Shown: positions 26,609 to 37,659, counted from the stretch's first letter. The stretch: 64,000 bases of DNA from Proteus appendicitidis (GCF_030271835.1 NZ_CP127389.1:1214001-1278000), one strand, 5' to 3'. Notes: generated by a model not told the origin, from the sequence alone. Made by a program: numbers and translations.

Positions 26609-27771
26609 TGAGCTGGCAAAACTATTTAGATGAAAAACTTAATGTGCGTAGAAATACGCCATTATGGCGAACGCGCCAAGTGATAAATCATTCTAATGGG
26701 CGCTTTTTAACCACGATATCAGGCGAAAAATACCTTAATTTTTCAGGTAATGATTATTTAGGTATTAGCCAACATGCCGATGTGATTAACGCGTGGCAAC
26801 AAGGTGCGAATGAATATGGTGTGGGGAGTGGCGGTTCAGGGCATATCACAGGGTTTACACAAGCTCATATGCAATTAGAACAGCATCTTGCAGATTGGTT
26901 GGGTTACGATAATGCGCTGTTATTTTCATCAGGTTACAGTGCCAATCAGGGCGTTATTTCGGCATTAATGGAAAAAGAAGATGCTATTATTGCTGATAAA
27001 CTTTGCCATGCTTCATTAATGGAAGCGGCAGTATTATCACCCGCTACATTGTGGCGATTTTTGCATAATTCTTCGGACTCTTTATCTCAACGACTTAATA
27101 AAACATCTGCTAATAAAACCCTTGTGGTAACAGAAGGGGTATTTAGCATGGATGGGGATAAAGCACCATTAAGAGAAATAGCAACAATAAGCCAAAAGCA
27201 CCATGCCTGGTTAATGGTCGATGATGCGCATGGTATTGGTGTTTTAGGTAAAGAAGGCCGGGGCAGTTGTGATGAAGCGGGTATTAAACCTGAAATATTG
27301 GTCGTAACTTTTGGTAAAGCTTTTGGTGTCAGTGGGGCGGCTGTGCTTTGTAACAAGCCAACCGCAGAGTTTTTTGAACAATATGCTCGCCATCTTATTT
27401 ACAGTACTTCAATGCCACCGGCACAAGCTATCGCTTTAAACTCTGCTCTAAATGTTATTAAGCAAGCAGATAATGAGCGGGAATATCTTCAACAATTAAT
27501 TGATATTTTTCACCAAGGTGTTGCTTCGCTCCCTATTAAATTATTGCCTTCGCAAACTGCTATTCAACCCGTTATTATTGGTGATGAACAATTGTGCCAA
27601 ACACTTTCAGATTATCTGCAATCTAAAGGGCTTTGGGTAAAAGCTATCTTCCCACCGACAGTACCACCTCAAAGTGCGCGTTTACGAATAACGTTAACGA
27701 CTCGCCATCACCTTTCAGATATTAAGCTGTTAATCGAGACGCTTCATGCTTTCTTCAGTCAAAACAGATAA
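26608..27771 (+). CDS. bioF: 8-amino-7-oxononanoate synthase
   Basis: A 387-residue alpha-oxoamine synthase (PLP, fold type I). It joins pimeloyl-ACP and alanine to give 7-keto-8-aminopelargonate. Motifs: NDYLGISQH near the N-terminus, [10 protein letters not shown], the [12 protein letters not shown] block with the Asp/His that hold PLP, and [10 protein letters not shown] with the Schiff-base lysine. It overlaps bioB by one base and bioC by 26 bases. Confidence 0.96.
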   Translation: MSWQNYLDEKLNVRRNTPLWRTRQVINHSNGRFLTTISGEKYLNFSGNDYLGISQHADVINAWQQGANEYGVGSGGSGHITGFTQAHMQLEQHLADWLGYDNALLFSSGYSANQGVISALMEKEDAIIADKLCHASLMEAAVLSPATLWRFLHNSSDSLSQRLNKTSANKTLVVTEGVFSMDGDKAPLREIATISQKHHAWLMVDDAHGIGVLGKEGRGSCDEAGIKPEILVVTFGKAFGVSGAAVLCNKPTAEFFEQYARHLIYSTSMPPAQAIALNSALNVIKQADNEREYLQQLIDIFHQGVASLPIKLLPSQTAIQPVIIGDEQLCQTLSDYLQSKGLWVKAIFPPTVPPQSARLRITLTTRHHLSDIKLLIETLHAFFSQNR

Positions 27772-28510
27772 ACAACGTATAGCTCAAACATTTGGTAAAG
27801 CGGCGACTCATTATGATAATCACGCCAATATTCAGCGCTATAGCGGTAATAAATTAATGGATTTAGCACGTCATGATAATGGCTATATTGTGTTAGATGC
27901 AGGATGTGGAACCGGATATTTCAGTCAAAAATGGAAGCAACAAGGTAAGTTTGTTATTGCCCTTGATTTGTCACATTCAATGTTGCAAGTGGCAAAACAG
28001 CAACAGCGGGCCAATAGTTATCTACAAAGTGATATCGAGCACTGTGCGATTGCGCCACAAAGCGTGGATATTGTCTTTAGTAATTTAGCTATGCAATGGT
28101 GTGATGATTTATCTGGCGCGATTAAAACATTAATGAACACAGTTAATGCAAAAGGCGCACTTTATTTTTCAACTCTTGCTACGTTGACATTACAAGAAGT
28201 CAGAGATGCTTGGCAATCGCTTGATAGGCATGAACATGTTAACCCTTTTTTATCCCTTCACGATATTGAAAAAGCTTGTGCTGGCTTTGATTGCCAATTT
28301 TCTACTGAAACCGTCACGGAGCAATATGATTCATTACATGCACTCTTTGCCTCTTTGAAGGGAGTGGGTGCCAATTTTGTGCAAGGTGATCGCCAAAAAG
28401 GGTTAATGACACGACAGAAATTTTGCGCGCTAGAAAATGTATGGAAAACAGACTCAGGGAAATATTTACTCACTTATCAAATTGTTATAGGAAAAATATC
28501 TCATGGCTAA
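27746..28510 (+). CDS. bioC: Malonyl-ACP O-methyltransferase
   Basis: A 254-residue class I SAM methyltransferase. It methylates malonyl-ACP so that fatty-acid synthase can build the pimeloyl chain. Motif I is [12 protein letters not shown], followed by ALDLSHSML and the [14 protein letters not shown] motif typical of BioC. It starts inside the end of bioF and ends inside bioD, consistent with one bioBFCD transcript. Confidence 0.95.
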   Translation: MLSSVKTDKQRIAQTFGKAATHYDNHANIQRYSGNKLMDLARHDNGYIVLDAGCGTGYFSQKWKQQGKFVIALDLSHSMLQVAKQQQRANSYLQSDIEHCAIAPQSVDIVFSNLAMQWCDDLSGAIKTLMNTVNAKGALYFSTLATLTLQEVRDAWQSLDRHEHVNPFLSLHDIEKACAGFDCQFSTETVTEQYDSLHALFASLKGVGANFVQGDRQKGLMTRQKFCALENVWKTDSGKYLLTYQIVIGKISHG

Positions 28511-29186
28511 AATATGGTTTTTAACAGGTACAGATACCGAAGTGGGTAAAACGGTTGTGAGTAGCGCATTATTACAATGTGCGGCACATCAAGGATATCA
28601 AACCGCGGGCTATAAACCTGTTGCATCAGGAAGTGAGTGGCTAAATGAAGGTTTACGTAATTCAGATGCACTTACACTACAAAAATCCAGTACGGTAAAG
28701 TTAGAGTATCACCGCGTTAACCCTTACTGTTTTGAAACACCAACATCGCCGCATATTGTTAGCCAAGAAATGAATCAGCCTATTGATTTTGATGTGATGT
28801 CAGAGGGCTTGTCTTACTTAAAGCAGCAAGCGGATTGGGTTTTAGTCGAAGGTGCTGGTGGTTGGTTTACTCCACTGTCAGAAAATCAATTTTTCTCTGA
28901 TTGGGCTATCAATGAAAAGTTACCTATTATTTTGACTGTAGGTATTAAATTGGGTTGTATTAATCATGCGTTATTAACGCAACAAGCAATTATTCAGTCT
29001 GGTTTAACATTGGCGGGTTGGGTTGCAAATGAAGTTGAACCTGCGGGGCGATATCAAAAAGAATATTTGGCAACATTAAAACAGCACATTAAAGCACCAT
29101 TCTTAGGCAAAATACCCTATTTAAATGACGTAAAAGAGCATAATTTTACTTCTTACCTTGATCTTTCCTGTTTAAAACTAAGTTGA
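28503..29186 (+). CDS. bioD: Dethiobiotin synthetase
   Basis: A 227-residue ATP-dependent carboxylase that closes the ureido ring of biotin. The P-loop is GTDTEVGKTVVS (residues 8-19). Other markers are YKPVASGS and the VEGAGGWFTPL substrate/ATP block. Length equals the E. coli enzyme within a few residues. It is the last gene of bioBFCD and overlaps bioC by eight bases. Confidence 0.95.
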   Translation: MAKIWFLTGTDTEVGKTVVSSALLQCAAHQGYQTAGYKPVASGSEWLNEGLRNSDALTLQKSSTVKLEYHRVNPYCFETPTSPHIVSQEMNQPIDFDVMSEGLSYLKQQADWVLVEGAGGWFTPLSENQFFSDWAINEKLPIILTVGIKLGCINHALLTQQAIIQSGLTLAGWVANEVEPAGRYQKEYLATLKQHIKAPFLGKIPYLNDVKEHNFTSYLDLSCLKLS

Positions 29187-29606
29187 TAGACCGTTATTAA
29201 GTAAATTATAAAAGTCTATTTTTTATACCAATAAAAAAATAAAAAAAATAAATTTCGTCAATTTTTAGGGATATTTTAAGGTGGAAAAAAAGACGTAACC
29301 TACCGAGAGATAACAACTTTGTGCAGTTATCCACTATTCCTGTGGATAACCTTGTGTATTACCATTATAAAAATACTCTGAATAGAGAGAACACAAGGCA
29401 TTGCTAAAGATTGGCGTTATTCTCAACTTTTATTTTTAATCTTTATGTATCAATTAATTAAATAAAATCAATAGCGCAAGGAAAGTCTACGTGTCTCTTT
29501 GAATAATTAATAAAAGAGGGGGGTTGCTTTTTGAAAAAATCCCAGTTTCAAAACTGGGGATAACTTATGCTAATTATTCAGATAAATTTTATCAGATAGA
29601 GATTGA
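29187..29606. other. bioD-uvrB intergenic region
   Basis: An AT-rich stretch without a gene. It holds two inverted DnaA-box-like sites near 29327-29349 (separate entry), a GGGGATAAC stretch near 29558 that could be a third, weaker box, and the LexA box at its right end. The uvrB promoter(s) must lie here. No clear terminator for bioD was found. Confidence 0.5.
29327..29349. promoter_or_regulatory. Inverted pair of DnaA boxes upstream of uvrB
   Basis: TTATCCACT (29327-29335, one mismatch) faces TGTGGATAA (29341-29349, the exact complement of the TTATCCACA consensus) with five bases between. A DnaA box in the uvrB regulatory region is known from E. coli, so conservation of binding is likely. 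Confidence 0.65.
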
Positions 29607-29626
29607 AGCTGGATTTTTATCCAGTA
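29607..29626. promoter_or_regulatory. LexA (SOS) box upstream of uvrB
   Basis: AGCTGGATTTTTATCCAGTA has the CTG-N10-CAG core of the enterobacterial LexA box and resembles the E. coli uvrB box. It lies 32 bases before the uvrB ATG. Confidence 0.85.
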
Positions 29627-29657
29627 TTATAGGGAGGGTTCGCGAGGAGAAGAAAAT

Positions 29658-31667
29658 ATGAGCAAAGATTTTAAACTGCATTCTGAATTTAAACCGGGTG
29701 GTGATCAACCTACCGCTATTGCCTCACTCTGTGAAGGATTAGATGATGGTCTTGCTCATCAAACTCTTTTAGGGGTAACAGGTTCAGGTAAAACCTTTAC
29801 AATTGCCAATGTGATTGCCAATCTAAATCGTCCGACTATGGTGTTAGCGCCAAATAAAACACTGGCAGCACAGCTTTATAGTGAGATGAAAGAATTCTTC
29901 CCTGAAAATGCAGTGGAATACTTTGTTTCTTATTATGATTATTATCAGCCTGAAGCGTATGTTCCAAGCTCTGATACCTTTATTGAAAAAGATGCTTCTG
30001 TGAACGAACATATTGAGCAAATGCGTCTATCTGCGACTAAAGCCTTGCTAGAACGTAAAGACGTTATTGTTGTGTCATCAGTTTCTGCTATTTACGGTTT
30101 AGGTGATCCTGATAGTTATTTAAAAATGATGCTTCATCTGACTAACGGCATGATAATCGACCAGCGTGCCATTTTACGTCGCCTTGCTGATCTACAATAT
30201 ACTCGCAATGATCAAGCCTTTCAGCGGGGGACATTTCGTGTCCGTGGTGAAGTGATTGATATCTTTCCTGCTGAATCTGATGATTATGCATTACGTGTTG
30301 AACTATTTGATGAAGAAGTCGAGCGCCTCTCACTGTTTGACCCTTTAACGGGGCAAATTCATTACAATGTGCCTCGTTTTACTGTTTATCCTAAAACGCA
30401 CTATGTCACACCTCGTGAGCGTATTCTTGAAGCGATGGAAGAAATCAAAAAAGAACTCGCAGATAGACGCAAAGTACTTTTAGCTAACGATAAACTCGTT
30501 GAAGAGCAACGCGTGACACAGCGTACTCAATTTGATCTCGAAATGATGAATGAGTTGGGCTATTGCTCCGGTATCGAAAACTATTCACGCTATTTATCAG
30601 GTAGAGGTCCTGGTGAGCCACCACCAACTTTGTTTGATTACCTTCCCGCTAATGGTTTATTAGTGATTGATGAATCACACGTTACTATTCCTCAAATTGG
30701 TGGAATGTATAAAGGTGACCGCTCGCGTAAAGAAACCTTAGTTGAATATGGCTTTCGTTTACCTTCTGCGCTTGATAACCGTCCATTACGTTTTGAAGAG
30801 TTTGAGGCATTAGCACCACAAACGATTTATGTTTCAGCAACACCGGGTAAATATGAACTTGAAAAATCGGGTGATGAAATTGTTGAGCAAGTTGTAAGAC
30901 CAACAGGTTTACTTGATCCCATTGTTGAAGTACGACCTGTGGCAACACAAGTTGATGATTTACTTTCTGAAATACGTATTCGTGCAGCAAAAAATGAACG
31001 TGTACTGGTTACCACACTGACAAAACGAATGGCAGAAGACTTAACAGAATATCTTGAAGAGCATGGTGAACGAGTTCGCTATTTACACTCTGATATTGAT
31101 ACTGTTGAACGTGTCGAAATTATTCGTGATTTGCGCCTAGGTGAGTTTGATGTATTAGTGGGTATTAACTTACTGCGAGAAGGTTTGGATATGCCAGAGG
31201 TCTCTTTGGTGGCAATTTTAGATGCTGATAAAGAGGGCTTCTTACGTTCAGAGCGTTCATTGATCCAGACAATTGGGCGTGCGGCTCGTAACCTTGAAGG
31301 TAAAGCGATTTTATATGGTGATAAAATTACTGATTCAATGGCGAGAGCAATAAGCGAAACTGAACGCCGTCGTGAGAAACAGCAACAGTTTAACTTTGAA
31401 CATGGCATTGTGCCTAAAGGATTAAATAAGAAAGTTGGTGATATTCTTAAAATTGGTCAGCCTTCTCAGGGACGTAATAAGAAAGGGCACAAAGCAACAG
31501 AGATTCATGATAATTATCCGTTGCTGTCTACGGCTGAATTGGAAAAAGAGATCCAACGTTTAGAAGCCGAAATGTATCAACACGCAAAAGATCTTGAATT
31601 TGAAAAAGCAGCGAGTACGCGTGATAAGTTGCAAGCATTACGCGCTCAGTTTATTGCTAACTCTTAA
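29658..31667 (+). CDS. uvrB: UvrABC excinuclease subunit B
   Basis: A 669-residue DNA-damage verification helicase of nucleotide excision repair. Walker [11 protein letters not shown] is at about residues 39-48. The beta-hairpin region includes [16 protein letters not shown] is the motif II equivalent, and QTIGRAARN is motif VI. A UVR domain closes the protein (about 630-665) for UvrC contact. A GAGGAGAAG ribosome-binding site precedes the ATG. The LexA box upstream indicates SOS control. Confidence 0.97.
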   Translation: MSKDFKLHSEFKPGGDQPTAIASLCEGLDDGLAHQTLLGVTGSGKTFTIANVIANLNRPTMVLAPNKTLAAQLYSEMKEFFPENAVEYFVSYYDYYQPEAYVPSSDTFIEKDASVNEHIEQMRLSATKALLERKDVIVVSSVSAIYGLGDPDSYLKMMLHLTNGMIIDQRAILRRLADLQYTRNDQAFQRGTFRVRGEVIDIFPAESDDYALRVELFDEEVERLSLFDPLTGQIHYNVPRFTVYPKTHYVTPRERILEAMEEIKKELADRRKVLLANDKLVEEQRVTQRTQFDLEMMNELGYCSGIENYSRYLSGRGPGEPPPTLFDYLPANGLLVIDESHVTIPQIGGMYKGDRSRKETLVEYGFRLPSALDNRPLRFEEFEALAPQTIYVSATPGKYELEKSGDEIVEQVVRPTGLLDPIVEVRPVATQVDDLLSEIRIRAAKNERVLVTTLTKRMAEDLTEYLEEHGERVRYLHSDIDTVERVEIIRDLRLGEFDVLVGINLLREGLDMPEVSLVAILDADKEGFLRSERSLIQTIGRAARNLEGKAILYGDKITDSMARAISETERRREKQQQFNFEHGIVPKGLNKKVGDILKIGQPSQGRNKKGHKATEIHDNYPLLSTAELEKEIQRLEAEMYQHAKDLEFEKAASTRDKLQALRAQFIANS

Positions 31668-31694
31668 TTAGATAACGTCAGCTAGCAATACAAT

Positions 31695-31735
31695 AAAGGG
31701 ATATTTGTGTTTTTGCATGAAATTATCCCTTTTTA
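31695..31735 (+). terminator. Terminator after uvrB
   Basis: AAAGGGATA pairs with TATCCCTTT across a 20-base loop and runs into TTTTT. Confidence 0.7.
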
Positions 31736-31857
31736 CTTTCTATCTTCCATTTTTTGCCTAGTTTGATATTCCCTTAATGGCGTTCAACTGTTTAAATATC
31801 ACCACAAACAAAGCGTCAATATATTTACAAAGATAAAAAAGACATTAAGGACAGTGG

Positions 31858-32817
31858 ATGAGTGTAATGGCTATTGATATTTTTTCAGTGTTTCCAAAGT
31901 CACTAGGTATCATTATTGGGATTATTTTTGTTGTGTTACTTTTTAAGTGGTTACGTAAAGTTGCTATACAAGACAGTGAGTTTTCAAAATCACCAACAGT
32001 AGGGAAAGAGCCTATTTTATCTGAAGCAGAAAATACGTCAGCTCAGTTGTCACCCAACGAATGGGGTTTATATGTTGCTGCACCTTATGCTGCAATGAAT
32101 GAGTGGGCATATAACGAATATGACCAAGGTAAAGATGATGGTGGATTATCAGCAGGTTGGGGAATTAACGACCGTTGGGATTTAGTCTATCAACTATTTT
32201 GGTTGCTCACTCAAGGCCATACTAATGATTTTTATCAGCTACGCGACCAAATTTTGGATGGTAAAGAAGACGATGTTCAGTCATTAAAAAATGATATTTT
32301 ACTTTCTGAGCTAACTGAACACGATAAAAATGAGCGTTTATGGCAAATCGATATGATGAGCACAAATCGCATGAATATCCAAAATGTGAAATACCTTATT
32401 TGGGATCTCTGCCGTTTTAACAAGCTCTGCTTAGAAGGTTGCCAACAAGGATATATTACTCAACAAGAAGCCCAAACATGGTCATTAATGAGCGCATCAA
32501 TGCTGCGTCGGATCTATGATGGATGGGAAGATATGTGGAGAAATTTTATTGCAGCCCGTTGGTTTTGGGCCAGTGGCGATCAAGATTGGGTATCTTCTCA
32601 TCAAGCTTTTACGGATGTTATACAAAATATTCTGAATGCTGCAGACACGTTGGCAACAGAAGAGAACTGGATCATGGAGCTACCTCCATTAGATTTAATG
32701 TCGTTTTCTCGTACCGTAGCGGGTCTTGGTTTGATGAAAAATGATGTACCAATGACGCTTGATGAAATTGAAGAAGCAATTAGCCAGCGTATTACATTAA
32801 AGCAGCTTAATAGCTAA
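31858..32817 (+). CDS. DUF1266 domain protein with N-terminal membrane anchor
   Basis: A 319-residue protein of unknown function. One hydrophobic helix (about residues 15-31) probably anchors it in the inner membrane. The cytoplasmic part has the DUF1266 pattern: SAGWGINDRWDLVYQLFWLL then a GHTNDFYQLRDQI block, later YLIWDLCRFNKLC and SWM-type aromatic helices. Related E. coli proteins are YbeR/YbeU-like. It stands alone between uvrB and ybhK, where E. coli has no such gene. No catalytic residues can be named. Confidence 0.7.
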   Translation: MSVMAIDIFSVFPKSLGIIIGIIFVVLLFKWLRKVAIQDSEFSKSPTVGKEPILSEAENTSAQLSPNEWGLYVAAPYAAMNEWAYNEYDQGKDDGGLSAGWGINDRWDLVYQLFWLLTQGHTNDFYQLRDQILDGKEDDVQSLKNDILLSELTEHDKNERLWQIDMMSTNRMNIQNVKYLIWDLCRFNKLCLEGCQQGYITQQEAQTWSLMSASMLRRIYDGWEDMWRNFIAARWFWASGDQDWVSSHQAFTDVIQNILNAADTLATEENWIMELPPLDLMSFSRTVAGLGLMKNDVPMTLDEIEEAISQRITLKQLNS

Positions 32818-32877
32818 TAACTAACGCATAGCTAATAACACGTTGAAAACCAATAGTGATATTGTGTTTTTATCGAC

Positions 32878-32918
32878 AAAAAACCGCACTTGCTGTTTAT
32901 TGCAGATGCGGTTTTTTT
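32878..32918. terminator. Bidirectional terminator
   Basis: AAAAAACCGCA pairs with TGCGGTTTTTT around a loop, between the DUF1266 gene (+) and ybhK (-). Confidence 0.8.
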
Positions 32919-32940
32919 TATGAACGCAAGTCATTAAATA

Positions 32941-33894
32941 TTATTTAACGGTTTGAGGTGATGCATTACGTTGCCCTAATTGTTGCAACGTTAACTCAAT
33001 AGCTTTACCTAATAGATGGCGGTCGTGACGATAAGGAATATCTTTGGCTTCCAATTGAGCTTGTACAATTAATCGACCTTTCATCGATTCATATTGTGTT
33101 TCAGGGCTAATGATCACGGCATCTATTGTTTGTAAACCAATATAATTCTCCATCATGGCGATTTTATCAGACATCGTCATACTGGCTGCTGCAGGGCTTA
33201 GCTCTTTGCCTAGATTACCAATATAAATCGTTGTTGCACTGCTACGACGCAATGCTTGTGCAAGCTCTGGCAGTAATAACAAAGGCATTAAACTGGTAAA
33301 AAAGCTACCGGGACCAATTAAGATCAAATCGGCTTGTTCAATCGCTTCAATGGCTTCTCGTGTAGTAGGCACTTTAGGGTAGAGATCAAGCTTTTGGGGG
33401 ATCTTAGGTAAAATATCAACATTGACCTCACCATAAATCTCATTTCCTTGGTCATCTATCGCCATAAGGTCAACGGCTTGTTCAGACATAGGAATAAGGT
33501 GAGCATTCACTCTTAATAATCCGCGGATAAGATTAATGGCTTCTAAAGGTCGAACACTTAAGTTATCAAGTGCCTTAAGCATTAGATTACCTAAATTATG
33601 CCCTGCCAGCTCGCCTGTACCAGAAAAGCGGTATTCAAACATTGCAGAAGCAACGGAAGGCTCAGTAATTAGCTGATTAATACAATTGCGCATATCTCCC
33701 CACGCAATACCACCTTCTTCTTGGCGAATACGGCCAGTAGAACCGCCATTGTCAGTTGTTGTAACAATACCAGTAAGACGAGAGCCTAAGTAGGAGAGTG
33801 CTGAAAGCACACGTCCAAGGCCATGACCACCACCAAGGGCAACAACACGATCTAAATCACTTAGCGTGCGATTTCGCATATTTGTTCTACTCAT
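32941..33894 (-). CDS. ybhK: YbhK, YvcK/CofD-family protein
   Basis: A 317-residue Rossmann-type protein of the YvcK (gluconeogenesis factor)/CofD family. [17 protein letters not shown] forms the nucleotide-binding start, followed by [32 protein letters not shown] and [13 protein letters not shown]. Bacillus YvcK binds UDP-sugars and affects cell-wall metabolism; the enterobacterial role is uncertain. The E. coli protein begins at MRNRTL, which corresponds to an internal ATG at 33879, so the first five residues may be dispensable. It is divergent from moaA, as in E. coli. Confidence 0.88.
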   Translation of the reverse strand: MSRTNMRNRTLSDLDRVVALGGGHGLGRVLSALSYLGSRLTGIVTTTDNGGSTGRIRQEEGGIAWGDMRNCINQLITEPSVASAMFEYRFSGTGELAGHNLGNLMLKALDNLSVRPLEAINLIRGLLRVNAHLIPMSEQAVDLMAIDDQGNEIYGEVNVDILPKIPQKLDLYPKVPTTREAIEAIEQADLILIGPGSFFTSLMPLLLLPELAQALRRSSATTIYIGNLGKELSPAAASMTMSDKIAMMENYIGLQTIDAVIISPETQYESMKGRLIVQAQLEAKDIPYRHDRHLLGKAIELTLQQLGQRNASPQTVK

Positions 33895-34159
33895 CTTTAA
33901 AAATTTGCCGCTAATTTATCACAATTAAATTTTAAGCCTATGATCACGACGTGATTTCATCACATTCCTAGTTTAATTTCACTTTTGATAGCCTAATATT
34001 TAATCAATGAAAGCGTTTTTACTTATGTTATTAGAGTGACTAAAGTGTCGTAAGTCGTTGTATTATAAATTATATAGCGAAAACATTATTCGCTTTTTGA
34101 AAAATTAGAAGGTAGAATCCACAATAAATATATAGGTATTAGAAACCTGTGAACAACAG

Positions 34160-34290
34160 GTAAAGATTAACTCCTAGCCTTAATGTCTAAGTCATGTATT
34201 TACAAGATATGATGTTCTGGCCGTGACGAAACCAGTCACCAGGGTGCAAGGTAGAAATGCCAGCATCTCCCGATTTGGAAAGGTGTTACT
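34160..34290 (+). ncRNA. Molybdenum cofactor (Moco) riboswitch in the moaA leader
   Basis: The leader contains the conserved blocks of the Moco RNA motif: ACTCCTAGCCTT near 34170, CTGGCCGTGACG near 34217, CACCAGGGTGCAAGGT near 34238, and CTCCCGATTTGGAAAGGTG close to the moaA ATG. In E. coli this element lowers moa expression when cofactor is sufficient. The last block would mask the ribosome-binding site. Boundaries are approximate. Confidence 0.85.
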
Positions 34291-35271
34291 ATGCAACAAC
34301 TCGTTGATGCGTTTTCCCGCAAATTTTTCTATTTACGTCTTTCAATTACAGACGTGTGTAATTTTCGTTGTACTTATTGCCTACCTAATGGTTATAAGCC
34401 TAACGGTCATAAATCATTTCTTTCGTTAGATGAAATCAGCAGACTGACACAATCTTTTGCCGCGTTAGGGACAGAAAAGATCCGCCTAACAGGTGGGGAG
34501 CCTACAATGCGTCGTGATTTTACTGATATTATCGCAACCATTAAAGACAATCCGGCAATTAAAAAAATTGCAGTAACAACCAATGGCTATCGCTTAGCCA
34601 GAGATGTTGCACAATGGCGTGATGCTGGTTTAAGTGCAATTAATGTGAGTGTTGATAGCCTCGATCCTCGTCAATTCCATGCTATTACAGGACAAGATAA
34701 ATTTAGCCAAGTAATGGAAGGTATTGATGCTGCATTTACCGCGGGTTTCGAAAAAGTAAAAGTTAACGTTGTGCTAATGCGCAATGTGAATGATAAAAAC
34801 CTCCCAGATTTTCTTCGTTGGATCAAAGACCGACCTATCCAACTGCGTTTTATCGAGTTAATGGAAACCGGTGATGGTAGTGATATATTCAACCGCTTTC
34901 ATTTGTCTGGTGAAGTGATTCGCCAGCGCTTACTTAACGAAGGTTGGTTACAAATTCCTCGCGCTCGCAGTGACGGGCCTGCTCAAGTATTTACCCATCC
35001 TGATTATCAAGGTGAAATAGGTCTTATCATGCCTTATGAAAAAGACTTCTGTTTAACTTGTAACCGTTTACGTGTTTCAGCTATTGGTAATCTCCATCTT
35101 TGCCTATTTGGTGAGAATGGTATTCCTTTACGTGATCTGCTTGCTGATGATAGTCAGCAAGAAGCATTACAACAGCGTATTCAAGGTGGTCTTCTTCATA
35201 AACGAGAAACTCATTTTCTTCATCAAGGCGATAGCGGTATTACACCGAACTTATCTGTGATTGGTGGGTAG
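34291..35271 (+). CDS. moaA: GTP 3',8-cyclase
   Basis: A 326-residue radical SAM enzyme for the first step of molybdenum cofactor synthesis. The N-terminal cluster motif CNFRCTYC gives Cys23, Cys27 and Cys30. A second cluster is bound by CLTCNRLR and a later Cys (LHLC). The protein ends in the GG needed for activity. It converts GTP to 3',8-cyclo-GTP, which MoaC rearranges. It is first in moaA-moaC-moaD-moaE under the Moco riboswitch. Confidence 0.97.
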   Translation: MQQLVDAFSRKFFYLRLSITDVCNFRCTYCLPNGYKPNGHKSFLSLDEISRLTQSFAALGTEKIRLTGGEPTMRRDFTDIIATIKDNPAIKKIAVTTNGYRLARDVAQWRDAGLSAINVSVDSLDPRQFHAITGQDKFSQVMEGIDAAFTAGFEKVKVNVVLMRNVNDKNLPDFLRWIKDRPIQLRFIELMETGDGSDIFNRFHLSGEVIRQRLLNEGWLQIPRARSDGPAQVFTHPDYQGEIGLIMPYEKDFCLTCNRLRVSAIGNLHLCLFGENGIPLRDLLADDSQQEALQQRIQGGLLHKRETHFLHQGDSGITPNLSVIGG

Positions 35272-35310
35272 TTTTTCGCTCTGTTATTTCGTTAATTTCA
35301 GGAGTTGTGC

Positions 35311-35790
35311 ATGTCTCAACTAACTCATATTAATGCTGCCGGTGAAGCTCACATGGTGGATGTTAGCGCTAAAGCTGAAACAGTGCGAGAAGCGCGTGCT
35401 GAAGCCTTTGTTGAAATGTCGGCAGAAACATTAAGCATGATCACCGAAGGTAAACATCATAAAGGTGATGTATTTGCGACTGCAAGAATTGCAGGTATTC
35501 AAGCCGCAAAAAGAACATGGGAGTTAATCCCGTTATGTCATCCGCTGTTATTAACTAAAGTCGAAGTGCGTTTAGAAGCACTCACTGGATCTAACCGCGT
35601 ACGCATTGAATCTGTTTGCCGTTTAACGGGTAAAACAGGGGTTGAGATGGAAGCATTAACTGCGGCATCGGTAGCGGCATTGACGATTTATGATATGTGC
35701 AAAGCCGTTCAAAAAGATATGGTGATAGGACCTGTACGTTTATTAGAAAAAACAGGTGGTAAATCAGGTCACTTTAAGGTGGAAGCATGA
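35311..35790 (+). CDS. moaC: Cyclic pyranopterin monophosphate synthase
   Basis: 159 residues from the ATG at 35311, with GGAG six bases upstream; a TTG at 35305 is less likely. It matches E. coli MoaC from [19 protein letters not shown]. The active-site segments [27 protein letters not shown] and [13 protein letters not shown] (catalytic Asp/Lys) are intact. E. coli has moaB between moaA and moaC; that gene is absent here. The stop codon overlaps the moaD start (ATGA). Confidence 0.97.
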   Translation: MSQLTHINAAGEAHMVDVSAKAETVREARAEAFVEMSAETLSMITEGKHHKGDVFATARIAGIQAAKRTWELIPLCHPLLLTKVEVRLEALTGSNRVRIESVCRLTGKTGVEMEALTAASVAALTIYDMCKAVQKDMVIGPVRLLEKTGGKSGHFKVEA

Positions 35791-36032
35791 TTAAGGTTCT
35801 TTTCTTTGCTCAAGTCCGTGAATTAGTGGGTGTTGATTCTCTCGAATTAGATTGTAAATACCACACAGTAGATGATTTACGTAACGCCTTAATTACTAAA
35901 GGTGATCGTTGGTCACTCGCATTAGAAGATGGCAAATTACTTTCTGCGGTAAACCAATCCTTTGTTCAAGGCTCTCACGTTATTAATGATGGTGATGAAA
36001 TCGCCTTTTTCCCACCTGTTACAGGAGGATAA
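35787..36032 (+). CDS. moaD: Molybdopterin synthase sulphur-carrier subunit
   Basis: An 81-residue ubiquitin-like protein ending in the essential GG (PPVTGG). MoeB adenylates that end, and it carries the thiocarboxylate. It is coupled to moaC by ATGA and precedes moaE by two bases. Together with MoaE it forms the heterotetrameric molybdopterin synthase. Confidence 0.96.
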   Translation: MIKVLFFAQVRELVGVDSLELDCKYHTVDDLRNALITKGDRWSLALEDGKLLSAVNQSFVQGSHVINDGDEIAFFPPVTGG

Positions 36033-36033
36033 G

Positions 36034-36495
36034 ATGAGCGCATCAACTCGCATTTCAGTACAAACCGAAAATTTTAGTGTTGGTGATGAATACCAATGGC
36101 TTTCAGAGTGTGACAGCGATGGCGCTGTTGTGACATTTACGGGTAAAGTTCGCAATCATAATTTAGGTGATGAAGTGAATACACTCACCCTTGAGCATTA
36201 TCCGGGAATGACTGAAAAAGCACTGACAGATATTGTGAATGAAGCTCGCTCTCGCTGGCCTTTGCAACGTGTAAGTGTTATTCACCGCGTTGGAACTTTG
36301 CAAATTGGTGAAGAGATAGTGTTTGTTGGTGTCACCAGTTCTCATCGCAATAGTGCGTTTGAATCCGCTGAATTTATTATGGACTTTTTAAAAACACGCG
36401 CACCGTTTTGGAAAAAAGAAGGGCTTTCTGAAAATAACGATAGATGGGTGGATGCACGCCAAAGTGATTATGATTCAGCCGAGCGTTGGGAATAA
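36034..36495 (+). CDS. moaE: Molybdopterin synthase catalytic subunit
   Basis: 153 residues from the ATG at 36034, which has GGAGG upstream and agrees with E. coli MoaE (150 aa). Active-site residues are in GKVRNHNLGD, LEHYPGM, the HRVG segment, and DFLKTRAPFWKKE (lysines contacting the MoaD C-terminus). It converts cyclic pyranopterin monophosphate to molybdopterin. It is the last gene of the moa operon. Confidence 0.96.
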   Translation: MSASTRISVQTENFSVGDEYQWLSECDSDGAVVTFTGKVRNHNLGDEVNTLTLEHYPGMTEKALTDIVNEARSRWPLQRVSVIHRVGTLQIGEEIVFVGVTSSHRNSAFESAEFIMDFLKTRAPFWKKEGLSENNDRWVDARQSDYDSAERWE

Positions 36496-36689
36496 ATTAT
36501 TACGTTCAATTAAACGCTACATTACTTTACCTAAATTTATTTTGTGATGACATTTCATACAGTTTATTTCATGGAAATGTAAAATCAGTGTGATAAAATT
36601 AAATTCTAATGAGTCCATAATGGGCTTTTTACTGAAATAAACGTTATTGTTAAACCTAACGTTATCACTATGATTAAAGGGTAATCATC

Positions 36690-37400
36690 ATGGATCGATT
36701 TTCACGTTCAAATGATTCAATAGTACAGCGCACAGGTTCTGGCCTACAAACCTTTATGGCTCAGGTTTATGGTTGGATGACTGTAGGTCTGTTATTAACT
36801 GCGTTTGTTGCATTCTACGTTGCATCAAGCGAAACATTATTATCAATGATTTTCTCAAGCAAGATCGTCTTTTTTGGTCTGATCATTGCTCAATTAGGGT
36901 TAGTTTTCGTGTTATCCGGTATGGTTCATAAAATGAGTGGTGTAATGGCAACCTCATTATTTATGCTCTATTCCGTGTTAACGGGTGTGACTATCTCAAG
37001 CGTATTACTGGTTTATACTGCATCTTCAATTGCGAGCACCTTCTTTATTTGTGCGGCAATGTTTGGCGCATTAAGTATTTACGGTTACACCACTAAGCGT
37101 AGTTTAACGGGTATGGGTAGCTTCCTGTTTATGGGGCTTATCGGTATCATTATTGCTTCTATCGTGAATATCTTTATGCAAAGCTCCATGATGAGCATGG
37201 TTATCTCTTACGCAGGTGTGTTAATTTTTGCTGGTTTAACCGCGTATGACACACAAAAATTAAAAGATATGGGTAATGAAATTAACCAAGAAGATAAAGA
37301 AAATATGCGCCGTTATTCAATTATGGGGGCATTAACGCTTTATTTAGATTTCATCAACCTGTTCTTAATGTTACTGCGTATTTTAGGCGACCGTCGTTAA
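36690..37400 (+). CDS. ybhL: YbhL, Bax inhibitor-1 family membrane protein
   Basis: A 236-residue inner-membrane protein with seven hydrophobic helices. It matches E. coli YbhL from MDRFSRS through the family signature AGLTAYDTQKLKDMG and the ending YLDFINLFLMLLRI. BI-1 family members act as pH-sensitive calcium leak channels in some bacteria, but the enterobacterial function is unsettled. It lies downstream of moaE as in E. coli and has its own terminator. Confidence 0.93.
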   Translation: MDRFSRSNDSIVQRTGSGLQTFMAQVYGWMTVGLLLTAFVAFYVASSETLLSMIFSSKIVFFGLIIAQLGLVFVLSGMVHKMSGVMATSLFMLYSVLTGVTISSVLLVYTASSIASTFFICAAMFGALSIYGYTTKRSLTGMGSFLFMGLIGIIIASIVNIFMQSSMMSMVISYAGVLIFAGLTAYDTQKLKDMGNEINQEDKENMRRYSIMGALTLYLDFINLFLMLLRILGDRR

Positions 37401-37446
37401 TTTTAACGGTATCTACGGGTAAACCTAGTTTAAAAACAGCATAAAA

Positions 37447-37483
37447 ATAAATCCCATAGCTTTAATAAGTTGTGGGATTTTTT
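37447..37483 (+). terminator. Terminator after ybhL
   Basis: AAATCCCA and TGGGATTTTTTT form the stem of a hairpin ending in a T-run. Confidence 0.8.
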
Positions 37484-37659
37484 TGTGCTTTTATTAAGGG
37501 GCTTTTTCTGTCGTTACCCAATTGAAATAGAATGAAGTTTAATTATCTCGTAACCAAGACGTAATAGTTAACCTCACTAAAGCCCCTTCAGGGCTTAATA
37601 ACCGACAACAAAGAGAACGTGAACACCAAAAATAAAAGAAGTCATTATTACTCTTACTG

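Noticed and set aside
37580-37596. AAGCCC/GGGCTT hairpin downstream of ptuB as a terminator.
   Set aside because: Neither side is followed by a T-tract; it is noted as a possible structure only.
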